Origin: UBA1738 sp045577675
GTDB taxonomy: Bacteria; Bacillota; Clostridia; UBA1381
DNA length: 26,516 nt
Direction of reading: 5' to 3'
Assembly (NCBI GenBank): GCA_045577675.1
Contig: JAZNIV010000132.1
Location: forward strand, 1-26,516
How positions within the stretch are numbered: position 1 is the first letter of the stretch; each line of letters begins with the position of its first letter. This document shows positions 19,497-26,516 of the stretch, one piece after another. Made by a program: the position numbers and the translations under genes. The notes beneath the pieces were generated by a model. It did no database searches. It was given only the letters and a program-made list of their open reading frames with translations, and was not told the DNA's origin.

Positions 19497-21707
19497 TTAA
19501 AACATAGACATTTGTGTGTCCTCACTTCGCAGGAAAGAGCCTGCAGCAGGAATATTTTTTGCCTTATAGTGCTTTAAATTATCAAGTCCGCTGTCCTTTG
19601 CGAGAACTGTACGCACAAGTGTTGCACCCTTTTTGGTTATCTTCATAACCTGCACACCCTGTGTAGACTTGGTAGATTTTAAAGGAATATTAGAAGTATC
19701 AACAGCTATGACCTTGTTGTTATCGGCAAAAGCCACAACCTCTGAATCCTCCGGAAGATAGAGTATACTGCGTATTTCGGACTTGTCGGAGTAAGCACCT
19801 ATAAGTCGCTTGCGGTTTGACTTAGTCTGGTAATTATTAAGCTCGACCTTTGCCATTTTACCATTTGCAAAGGCAAAGAGCATAAAGCCACTGTAGTCAT
19901 TTGCAATTACTGTATAGCGTAGCTTTTCACCGTCCTCAAAGCCTAAAAGCCCCGGAACATATTCACCGAGTGCACTTACCTTGGAATCCGGTATATCATA
20001 AGCATGAGCTTTGTAAACTGTGCATTTGTCAGTAAAGAAGATAATTTCAGCCTTATTGGTGGTTTCAAATTCCTGCAAAACCTCATCGCCTTCTTTTAGC
20101 TTATGCTCTGAGGTGGTGGAACGAAGCGAAACTGCCGATACCTTCTTAATATAGCCCTCACGTGTTACAAATAGCGTGAGTGGATAATCGTCAATAAAGT
20201 TTTCAACATTGTATTCCTCAATTTCGCCGCTTTCAACAAGCTTAGTTCTTCTGTCCTGCCCGTACTTTTTCGCTATTTGAGTAAGCTGCCTTGCTATAAG
20301 CTTTTTAACCTCTTTGTCACTTGCTAAAATGCGGTTAAGCTCATCAATTTCCTCAATCAGATGCTCAATCTCGGCAGTGCGGTTTAAAATATATTCCTTG
20401 TTAAGGTTACGAAGCTTAATCTCTGCAATATACTCTGCCTGAAGCTTGTCAATTTCAAAGCCGGACATCAGGTTCGGAATAACATCCTCTTCTTTTTCTG
20501 TGTGACGGATAATTGAAATTGCCTTGTCAATGTCCATCAAAATCTTTTTAAGACCTGTTAAAAGGTGCAGCTTTTCCGACTTTTTATCAATATCAAATTT
20601 GAGTGAATTTTTAATACAGCCGCTGCGGAATTTCACCCATTCATCAAGAATTTGTTTTACTCCGAGAACTCTTGGGACATTGTCAATTAAAAGGTTAAAG
20701 TTGCAGGCAAAGCTGTCCTCTAAGGGTGTCAGCTTAAAGAGCTTGAGCATAAGTGCGTCAGGGTCAGTGCCTCTCTTTAAATCAAGCGTAAGCTTAAAGC
20801 CGTCAAGCCCTGTTTCGTCACGTGCATCGGAAATTTCTTTAAGCTTATTTGCTTTTACCAAATCCATAATCTTTGCAAGGATTGCTTCAACTGTTGTTGT
20901 ATACGGAATTTCCTTTATTTCAATGCAGTTATTCTGCTTATCATATTCGTAAACGGCACGCATTTTAAAGCTACCTCTGCCTGTTTCGTAAATTTCACTC
21001 ATCTGCTCTTTGTTGTATAAAAGCTCAGCACCAAGCGGAAAATCAGGTGCCGGCATAATTTCCAGAATATCGCAGTTTGGATGCTTCATATACTCAATTG
21101 TAGCATCACAAACCTCACGAAGATTAAATGAGCAGATGTTACTTGCCATGCCAACGGCAATACCCTGATTCGGGTTTACCAATATGTTTGGAAAAGCAAC
21201 GGGAAGGAGTGTAGGCTCCTTTAGCTCTCCGTCATAGTTGTCAACAAATTTTACTGTGTTCTTGTTAATATCGCCAAAAAGCTCCTGACAAATCGGATCA
21301 AGACGCACCTCTGTATATCGTGATGCCGCATATGCCATATCGCGTGAATACTGCTTACCGAAGTTACCCTGCGATTCAACTAGCGGATGAAGTAGTGCTT
21401 CATTACCACGTGTTAAACGCACCATTGTTTCGTAAATTGCACTGTCGCCGTGGGGATTTAATTTCATTGTCTGACCTACAACATTTGCAGATTTTGTAAG
21501 CTTTCCTCCTAAAAGCCCCATTTTATACATTGTATAAAGAAGCTTTCTGTGTGCCGGCTTAAGCCCGTCAATTTCAGGGATTGCACGTGACACAATAACA
21601 CTCATTGCGTAGGGCATATAGTTTTTTTCAAGAGTATCTGTAATAAGCTCTTCCGCTATCGGAGCAGGAATATAGCTTTCCTCAACTACTTTTTTCTTTT
21701 TCGCCAT
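19497..21707 (-). CDS. type IIA topoisomerase A subunit (ParC-like)
   Basis: This subunit cuts and rejoins DNA in a type IIA topoisomerase (topoisomerase IV or gyrase). The 736-residue product has the winged-helix/CAP domain with NPHGDSAIYETMVRL (84-98) and catalytic Tyr131 in AASRYTEVRL. The quinolone-region residues are Ser89 and Glu93. After the tower and coiled-coil (about 340-475) comes a C-terminal beta-pinwheel region (about 495-715). No GyrA box (QRRGGRG-like) is visible, so it is more like ParC than GyrA. It starts 13 nt after the parE-like stop, with GGAGG in the gap, in one operon with its partner. Confidence 0.93.
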   Translation of the reverse strand: MAKKKKVVEESYIPAPIAEELITDTLEKNYMPYAMSVIVSRAIPEIDGLKPAHRKLLYTMYKMGLLGGKLTKSANVVGQTMKLNPHGDSAIYETMVRLTRGNEALLHPLVESQGNFGKQYSRDMAYAASRYTEVRLDPICQELFGDINKNTVKFVDNYDGELKEPTLLPVAFPNILVNPNQGIAVGMASNICSFNLREVCDATIEYMKHPNCDILEIMPAPDFPLGAELLYNKEQMSEIYETGRGSFKMRAVYEYDKQNNCIEIKEIPYTTTVEAILAKIMDLVKANKLKEISDARDETGLDGFKLTLDLKRGTDPDALMLKLFKLTPLEDSFACNFNLLIDNVPRVLGVKQILDEWVKFRSGCIKNSLKFDIDKKSEKLHLLTGLKKILMDIDKAISIIRHTEKEEDVIPNLMSGFEIDKLQAEYIAEIKLRNLNKEYILNRTAEIEHLIEEIDELNRILASDKEVKKLIARQLTQIAKKYGQDRRTKLVESGEIEEYNVENFIDDYPLTLFVTREGYIKKVSAVSLRSTTSEHKLKEGDEVLQEFETTNKAEIIFFTDKCTVYKAHAYDIPDSKVSALGEYVPGLLGFEDGEKLRYTVIANDYSGFMLFAFANGKMAKVELNNYQTKSNRKRLIGAYSDKSEIRSILYLPEDSEVVAFADNNKVIAVDTSNIPLKSTKSTQGVQVMKITKKGATLVRTVLAKDSGLDNLKHYKAKNIPAAGSFLRSEDTQMSMF

Positions 21708-21720
21708 TTTCCTCTCCTCC

Positions 21721-23733
21721 TTAGCTTATATCAAGCATTTCCATATATAAATGTCCGTTTTGTGCTATGTGTTCTTTTCTTTCCTGAAGGTTGTCGCCTA
21801 AAAGTATGTCAAATACCTGAGCTGTACGCTCCACATTTTCAGGCGTGATTTTTATAAGACGACGTGTTGCAGGATGCATTGTGGTTAAGCTCATCATTTC
21901 GGGTTGGTTTTCACCAAGACCTTTACTCCGTTTAATGTCATAATCGCTTTTTGACAGCCCATCCTCTGCGAGTTTTCTTAAAATTTCTTCCTTTTCACCG
22001 TCTGTATATGCAAAAAGCTTTTCGCCCTTGCGTTTTGTTTTTTCAATAGTAATTTCATAAAGAGGTGATTCAGCAATATATACCTTGCCCATATCTATAA
22101 GGCTTGGAATAAGCCTGTAAATCATAGTAAGCACAAGTGTTCTTATCTGGAACCCGTCAACGTCGGCATCGGTACAGATTATAACCTTGTCCCAACGGAG
22201 ATTGTCAATATTAAATTCCTCGATACCTTTTATGTGCTTTGACTTTATTTCAATTCCGCAGCCTAAAACCTTTAGAAGGTCAAGGATGACATCACTTTTG
22301 AAAATCTTTGAATAATCTGCCTTTAAGCAGTTTAAAATTTTACCTCTGATTGGCATAATCGCCTGGAAGGATGCATCTCTTGCAAGCTTACACGAGCCAA
22401 GTGCCGAGTCACCCTCCACGATGTAAACCTCTCGCTTTGAAACGTCCTTGCTGCGGCAGTCAACGAACTTTTCCACACGGTTTGTAATGTCCATTGTACC
22501 TGTCAGCTTTTTCTTGGTATCAATACGAACCTTTTCAGCATTTTCACGGCTTCGCTTGTTTACTAACACCTGATTTGAGATTTTTTCTGCGTCGGTTTTG
22601 TTTTCTATAAAATAGACTTCAAGCTGATGCCGTAAAAACTCCGTCATAGCCTCTTGAATGAATTTGTTATTTATAGCCTTTTTAGTCTGGTTTTCGTAGC
22701 TCGTCTGAGTTGAGAACGAGTTAATAACAAGAGCCAGACAGTCCGAAACGTCTGTAAAAGTGATTTTTGCCTCGGTTTTGTTATATTTTCCGTTTTGTTT
22801 TAAATACTGGTCGATAGCATATACAAACGCATTTTTAACTGCCTTGTCAGGTGAGCCGCCATGCTCAAGCCAGCTTGAGTTATGGTAGTATTCAAGCATA
22901 TTTACGCTTGTTGAGAAGCAGAATGCAATCTGCATTTTGACCTTGTATTCCGGCTTATCCTCACGGTCACGTCCTGTTCTTTCTGCGTCCCACACCTCAA
23001 GTGTTGTAAAGCCCTTATCGCCCACAGAATCATTTAAGTAATCAACAATACCGTTTTCGTAGTAGTATTCAAAAAGCTGTGTACCCTCGTCAGTTTCACA
23101 GTAAAGTACAAAGCGGATACCGGCATTTGTCATTGCCTGCTTCTTTAAAACGTCCTGATAAAATTCAATGGGAATATTTATGTCTGTAAAAACATCGTGG
23201 TCAGGCTTCCACTTAATTGTAGTTCCGGTTTTGTTTGTGGAAACAGGAGTTTTTGTAAGGCCTCCGATATTTTCACCCTTTTCAAAGTGCAGGGTATACT
23301 TTGTTTTGTCACGGATAACCTCAACGTCCATATATTCTGATGAGTACTGTGTGGCACACGCACCAAGACCGTTTAAACCAAGACTGTATTCATACATACC
23401 GCCACTGTTGTTATTGTATTTTCCGCCGGCATATAGCTCGCAGAAAACAAGCTCCCAGTTAAACCGCTCCTCTTTTTCGTTGTAATCTACCGGAATTCCG
23501 CGTCCGTTGTCGCTAACCTCAATGCTGCCATCTGAAAAGCGTGTTATTTCGATAATATTTCCGTAGCCTTCACGAGCCTCGTCAATAGAGTTTGACAGGA
23601 TTTCAAAGAAGGAGTGCTGACACCCCTCCAACCCGTCCGAGCCGAAGATAACTGCAGGACGTTTTCGCACACGGTCCGCACCTTTTAAGCTCGTAATGCT
23701 CTGATTACCGTATTCTTCCTTTTTCTTTGGCAT
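21721..23733 (-). CDS. type IIA topoisomerase B subunit (ParE-like, divergent)
   Basis: The B subunit provides the ATPase and Toprim domains. The 670-residue product has the GHKL ATPase with FEILSNSIDEA (Glu44, Asn48), DNGRGIP (75-81) and the lid SLGLNGLGA (117-125). A transducer QTKK is at 349-352, with the Toprim motifs EGDSALGS (440-447, usually EGDSAGGS) and DADVDG (522-527), PIRGKILN (461-468) and RSKGLGE (602-608). Several positions around these motifs differ from ordinary GyrB/ParE, so the protein is divergent but retains its catalytic residues. ATG 23733 follows an AAGGAAA-type ribosome-binding site, and the operon promoter is at 23790-23818. Confidence 0.92.
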   Translation of the reverse strand: MPKKKEEYGNQSITSLKGADRVRKRPAVIFGSDGLEGCQHSFFEILSNSIDEAREGYGNIIEITRFSDGSIEVSDNGRGIPVDYNEKEERFNWELVFCELYAGGKYNNNSGGMYEYSLGLNGLGACATQYSSEYMDVEVIRDKTKYTLHFEKGENIGGLTKTPVSTNKTGTTIKWKPDHDVFTDINIPIEFYQDVLKKQAMTNAGIRFVLYCETDEGTQLFEYYYENGIVDYLNDSVGDKGFTTLEVWDAERTGRDREDKPEYKVKMQIAFCFSTSVNMLEYYHNSSWLEHGGSPDKAVKNAFVYAIDQYLKQNGKYNKTEAKITFTDVSDCLALVINSFSTQTSYENQTKKAINNKFIQEAMTEFLRHQLEVYFIENKTDAEKISNQVLVNKRSRENAEKVRIDTKKKLTGTMDITNRVEKFVDCRSKDVSKREVYIVEGDSALGSCKLARDASFQAIMPIRGKILNCLKADYSKIFKSDVILDLLKVLGCGIEIKSKHIKGIEEFNIDNLRWDKVIICTDADVDGFQIRTLVLTMIYRLIPSLIDMGKVYIAESPLYEITIEKTKRKGEKLFAYTDGEKEEILRKLAEDGLSKSDYDIKRSKGLGENQPEMMSLTTMHPATRRLIKITPENVERTAQVFDILLGDNLQERKEHIAQNGHLYMEMLDIS

Positions 23734-23750
23734 AATAGTTTCCTTTCCAA

Positions 23751-23766
23751 AATCAATATATTGATT
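23751..23766. promoter_or_regulatory. perfect 16-bp palindrome in the parE leader
   Basis: AATCAATATATTGATT is a perfect palindrome located between the predicted parE transcription start (about 23784) and the start codon. It may be an operator for a repressor, or a weak 6-bp hairpin in the mRNA. Its AT-rich nature means chance cannot be ruled out. Confidence 0.4.
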
Positions 23767-23789
23767 AAAAATACATCATTCATCACCTT

Positions 23790-23818
23790 ATTATACAATG
23801 TTTAGTGGATTTTGTCAA
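23790..23818 (-). promoter_or_regulatory. consensus promoter for the parE-parC-tagA-tmk operon
   Basis: On the minus strand TTGACA (23818-23813) and TATAAT (23795-23790) are both perfect consensus hexamers with a 17-nt spacer. It lies 57 bp before the parE ATG and opens the four-gene minus-strand operon. No other promoter-like sequence stands out between the genes of this operon, whose gaps are 12-13 nt or overlaps. Confidence 0.88.
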
Positions 23819-23833
23819 TTTCCTTTACTACTA

Positions 23834-23862
23834 TTGTAATTAAAATGAAATTGTGTTAAAAT
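23834..23862 (+). promoter_or_regulatory. promoter for the YkgJ-like / VanW operon
   Basis: TTGTAA (23834-23839) and TAAAAT (23857-23862) are 17 nt apart, about 50 bp upstream of the start codon at 23913. It is arranged back to back with the parE promoter, leaving only 15 bp between their -35 hexamers. It is a fair but not perfect match. Confidence 0.62.
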
Positions 23863-23912
23863 AATAAAGTAATAACAATACTATTTTGCCGATTAACGAG
23901 AGGATTATAACT

Positions 23913-24434
23913 ATGAAAATTGCGTATATATATCTGCAGCTTTATCGCCTTTTTGATAAGTCTACACCGATTAAGGGTGATTGCGGAGGGCTTTGTAAAA
24001 AAGCCTGCTGCAGCGGAGAGGATTCGGGAATGTATCTTTTTCCGGGGGAGGAAGAGGTGTTTCGCCTTTTAAATCCTGACTGGGCAAATATTGAAAAATC
24101 TGATTTTACTTATACCTATAATGGAAAGGAAAAGAATGTTCCTCTTTTAGTCTGCCCGGGATCGTGCGACCGTTATCAAAGACCGCTTGCCTGCAGAATT
24201 TTTCCGCTTACACCATATGTAGATAAGTCGGGAAAGCTTAAAATTATCGTCGACCCGCGAGCTAAAGCCTTGTGTCCGCTGTCACGTGAGCTTATGGCAG
24301 ATGAATTTGACTATAAATTTATAAATAACGTGAAAAAAGCGTTTGTCCTTTTAATGAAGAATAAAGAAATTAAGGAATATATGACAAGTTATTCGGAATA
24401 TATAGATGAATACAGAAGGTTTTTTGAGGAATAA
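23913..24434 (+). CDS. YkgJ-like cysteine-cluster (zinc/iron-chelating domain) protein
   Basis: The 173-residue product has an N-terminal cysteine group (DCGGLCKKACCSG, residues 23-35) and a second group, VCPGSCDRYQRPLACRIFPLTP (80-101), with a further CPLS near 122. RPLACRIFPL is typical of the YkgJ/FliB-related putative zinc- or iron-chelating domain (PF03692-like), whose members are mostly of unknown function. No signal peptide or membrane segment is seen. An in-frame TTG at 23886 is possible, but it would place the ribosome-binding site GAGAGGA inside the gene; the ATG at 23913 follows it by 8 nt. It is likely transcribed with the vanW-like gene. The exact role is unknown. Confidence 0.72.
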   Translation: MKIAYIYLQLYRLFDKSTPIKGDCGGLCKKACCSGEDSGMYLFPGEEEVFRLLNPDWANIEKSDFTYTYNGKEKNVPLLVCPGSCDRYQRPLACRIFPLTPYVDKSGKLKIIVDPRAKALCPLSRELMADEFDYKFINNVKKAFVLLMKNKEIKEYMTSYSEYIDEYRRFFEE

Positions 24435-24439
24435 GAGGT

Positions 24440-26071
24440 ATGAAGGATTCAGACGACTTAAAAAAAGTAATCTTACGAGTATTTAAATCGACAGCGATGA
24501 AAACCACTATTGCGGTTTTTGTTTTGTGCGTTATTGTTGCTGCTGCTTTATACTTGCTTGTAAATCCCGGTGATAAAATAGCAAAGGGAATACGTATAAA
24601 CGGAATTGATGTTTCCGGAATGACTGTAGTGGAAGCAGTAACGGCAATTTCTACGGTTGATGCACTTGATGAGCAGGAAATTACAATTTATTCAGGACAC
24701 AAAAAAGCAAGCTTTAAGGGACTTGATATAATGCTGTCCCGAAATGCTAAAGCGACTGTAAAAAAGGCATTTTTAGTCGGTAGAAACGGTAGCTTTTTTG
24801 AAAATGCAAAGGAGCTTTTACGGCTTTATTTTAAACCGGCAGATTTTGATTATGTATGTACGTATGACAGGGAAAAGCTGTCTGAAATTATTTATAACTT
24901 CGGTATAGGAGTAAACGGGGAAAAGAAAAATTATATATTGGAATACAGCGAAGATTTTGTCAATGTTAAAAGAGGTATAGCCGGTCAGAGCCGCAATACC
25001 GACAGAGCAATCATGGATTTTGATGCTGCTGTAGGCAAGGGTGTTTATAATATTTACGTACACCTTGACAGGGAAGAACCACATATGCCGGATACTGAGA
25101 GTCTGTATAATGAAATTTATATAGAGCCTGCGGATGCGTATTATGAGGTTGTAGACGGTGAAGTGAGAATGTATGCTGATATTATCGGCAGACAGATTGA
25201 CAAAATCGAAGCAGGAACACAGATTGGAAAAATTAAAAACGGCGAAACGGTCACTTTGAAGCTTGTGTGGTTAAAGCCGGAGGTTACACTTGAGGACTTA
25301 GAAGAGAAGCTTTTTAATCACGTACTAAGTCAATATTCCACAGCATATAATTCGAAAGACAAGGGCAGGAGAATAAATGTAGAGCTTGCTGCAAGCAGGA
25401 TAAACGGTGTAATTTTAGCACCGGGCGAAATCTTCTCCTTTAATGAGGCTGTGGGGCCAAGAACAAAAGCGGCAGGCTTTTATGAGGCGCCTGTGTTTGA
25501 AAACGGCGAAACTGTGCAGGGAACCGGCGGTGGGGTGTGCCAGGTTAGCAGTACGCTTTATTCGGCGGCACTATATGCGGATATGAAAATAACCGAGCGG
25601 CGTAATCATTCAATGACTGTGGCATATGTACCAAAGGGTCAGGATGCAACAGTTTCATACGGTATGATTGATTTTAAATTTGAAAACAGCACAGCTTATC
25701 CTATAAAAATTGTGTCGGCTGCCGGTGGCGGAAGGCTTACAATTTCGGTACACGGAACAAAGCCTGAAAAAGAAAAGACTGTTAAGATTGTAAATAACAT
25801 TATAGAAACACAGCCTCCAACTGTTGAAGAAATACAGGACCAAACACTTTTAGTGGGAACAAAAAAGGTGCTGTCGGCAGGGAAAACAGGTTACAAGGTT
25901 GAAACAACAAGGATAGTTCTTGAAAACGGAGCGGAAGTGAAAAATGAGGTAGTGGGAAAAAGTGTTTATAAAATGATTCCTACGAAGGTTGCAATCGGTG
26001 CAAAGGTGCCGGATGCACTTCCGCCGCTACCTACACCGGAGGTAACACCGCCTCCTGAACAAATACATTAG
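24440..26071 (+). CDS. membrane-anchored VanW family protein with G5 domain
   Basis: The 543-residue product has a short cytoplasmic N-terminus, one transmembrane segment at about 22-41, and an extracellular part. Residues about 55-290 look like repeated peptidoglycan-binding domains of the YoaR kind, followed by a VanW domain (about 305-435) with IFSFNEAVGPRTKAAGF, GGGVCQVSSTLY and RRNHSM, and a G5 domain at about 465-515 (GTKKVLSAGKTGYKVET). The tail is proline-rich. Such proteins are surface or wall-associated and the biochemical function is unsettled; some VanW homologues sit in vancomycin-resistance clusters, but nothing here suggests resistance. GAGGA (24426-24430) is 9 nt before the ATG. 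It is 5 nt downstream of the YkgJ-like gene. Confidence 0.9.
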   Translation: MKDSDDLKKVILRVFKSTAMKTTIAVFVLCVIVAAALYLLVNPGDKIAKGIRINGIDVSGMTVVEAVTAISTVDALDEQEITIYSGHKKASFKGLDIMLSRNAKATVKKAFLVGRNGSFFENAKELLRLYFKPADFDYVCTYDREKLSEIIYNFGIGVNGEKKNYILEYSEDFVNVKRGIAGQSRNTDRAIMDFDAAVGKGVYNIYVHLDREEPHMPDTESLYNEIYIEPADAYYEVVDGEVRMYADIIGRQIDKIEAGTQIGKIKNGETVTLKLVWLKPEVTLEDLEEKLFNHVLSQYSTAYNSKDKGRRINVELAASRINGVILAPGEIFSFNEAVGPRTKAAGFYEAPVFENGETVQGTGGGVCQVSSTLYSAALYADMKITERRNHSMTVAYVPKGQDATVSYGMIDFKFENSTAYPIKIVSAAGGGRLTISVHGTKPEKEKTVKIVNNIIETQPPTVEEIQDQTLLVGTKKVLSAGKTGYKVETTRIVLENGAEVKNEVVGKSVYKMIPTKVAIGAKVPDALPPLPTPEVTPPPEQIH

Positions 26072-26091
26072 GAAAAGCTTCAAAACGGAGA

Positions 26092-26516
26092 GTGATTGAA
26101 ATTATACTGATAATAGCAGAAAAGCCGAGCCTTGCACGGAATATTGCATCAAGCATCGGGAAAATGAAAAAGGCAGAGGGCTGTATGTATGATGATAAAT
26201 ATATTGTGACATGGGCGTTTGGACATCTGTTTTCACTTGCCGATATCGAGGACTATAATCCAAATCCCGATGGCAGATGGTCTATGAAAAATATCCCGTG
26301 CTTTCCGGAAAGCTTTAAGTTTGAACTTAAAAAGGGCAGGGATAAGACGGTTGATGAGGGGGTAAAAAGACAGTTTGAGATAATAAAAAACCTTTGCTGC
26401 CGCGACGATGTTGACACATTTGTAAATGCAGGCGACTCGGACCGTGAGGGTGAAATTATAATAAGAATCTGTGTGGAAAAAACGGGAGCTTCCGGTAAGA
26501 ACTTTAAAAGGCTTTG
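26092..26516 (+). CDS. topB: DNA topoisomerase III, 5' part (window ends inside)
   Basis: Type IA topoisomerases of this family relax and decatenate single-strand-containing DNA. The visible 141 codons include LIIAEKPSLARNIASSIG with the Toprim glutamate, YIVTWAFGHLFSLADIEDY near 40, and NAGDSDREGEIIIR with the D-x-D-x-E metal motif. The rest, including the catalytic tyrosine, lies beyond the window. The start is uncertain: GTG 26092 is only 1 nt after GGAG (26087-26090), too close for normal use. ATT 26095 or 26101 would fit the ribosome-binding site better. It begins 20 nt after the vanW-like gene, so it may be cotranscribed. Confidence 0.93.
   Translation, partial: MIEIILIIAEKPSLARNIASSIGKMKKAEGCMYDDKYIVTWAFGHLFSLADIEDYNPNPDGRWSMKNIPCFPESFKFELKKGRDKTVDEGVKRQFEIIKNLCCRDDVDTFVNAGDSDREGEIIIRICVEKTGASGKNFKRL

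Noticed and set aside
20524..20952. 142-codon plus-strand frame opposite the parC-like gene
   Set aside because: Shadow of the A-subunit coiled-coil region, with no ribosome-binding site or recognisable domain.
24440..26071. Vancomycin-resistance assignment for the VanW protein
   Set aside because: VanW-domain proteins with G5 domains are common in Clostridia without any vanHAX/vanRS genes nearby; none is present here.
1..26516. Phage, IS, CRISPR, tRNA or rRNA content
   Set aside because: No transposase, integrase, repeat-spacer array, cloverleaf-forming tRNA or rRNA segment was recognised on either strand.

Overview
The window is low-GC, strongly Shine-Dalgarno-driven chromosomal DNA whose core (about 2.1 to 17.9 kb) is the S10-spc-alpha ribosomal protein supercluster of a Firmicute. 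Gene order, zinc-type S14, S4 encoded inside the alpha operon, a small KOW protein between map and infA, and a divergent ParE/ParC pair next to a TagA-type glycosyltransferase point to Clostridia, probably an Oscillospiraceae/Ruminococcaceae gut-type organism. That placement is inference; no rRNA gene is present to fix it.

Layout. (1) 1-1370, minus: pyruvate kinase, cut at its C-terminus by the window edge, with its own promoter. (2) 1371-2103: divergent intergenic region holding the pyk promoter, an orphan hairpin terminator, an AT-rich stretch, a near-consensus promoter and a roughly 330-nt structured S10 leader with an intrinsic terminator (attenuator). (3) 2104-17944, plus: rpsJ, rplC, rplD, rplW, rplB, rpsS, rplV, rpsC, rplP, rpmC, rpsQ, rplN, rplX, rplE, rpsN, rpsH, rplF, rplR, rpsE, rpmD, rplO, secY, adk, map, a KOW-domain gene, infA, rpmJ, rpsM, rpsK, rpsD, rpoA, rplQ. 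Most gaps are under 65 nt; the four larger ones (rpsJ-rplC, rpsS-rplV, rpsN-rpsH, rpmJ-rpsM) contain clear hairpins. (4) 17945-18073: strong back-to-back terminators between convergent operons. (5) 18074-23733, minus: parE-like, parC-like, tagA-like, tmk, transcribed from one consensus promoter. (6) 23734-26516, plus: divergent promoter, then a YkgJ-like cysteine-cluster protein, a membrane-anchored VanW/G5 protein and the 5' part of topoisomerase III (topB), cut by the window end.

How the genes work together. The big cluster makes ribosomal proteins, the Sec channel, adenylate kinase, the N-terminal methionine-removing enzyme, IF1 and the RNA polymerase alpha subunit, so translation, secretion and transcription capacity are co-expressed. 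The minus-strand operon couples a type IIA topoisomerase with dTMP kinase and a cell-wall polymer glycosyltransferase.

No phage, insertion sequence, CRISPR array, tRNA or rRNA was seen. The proteins are almost all ordinary housekeeping families. The least explained material is non-coding: a two-domain structured RNA between rpmJ and rpsM (14941-15131) that could be an autoregulatory site for S4 or another alpha-operon protein, the attenuator in the S10 leader, and structured spacers inside the operon. The divergent ParE/ParC pair and a tandem duplication of the infA tail also deserve a look.
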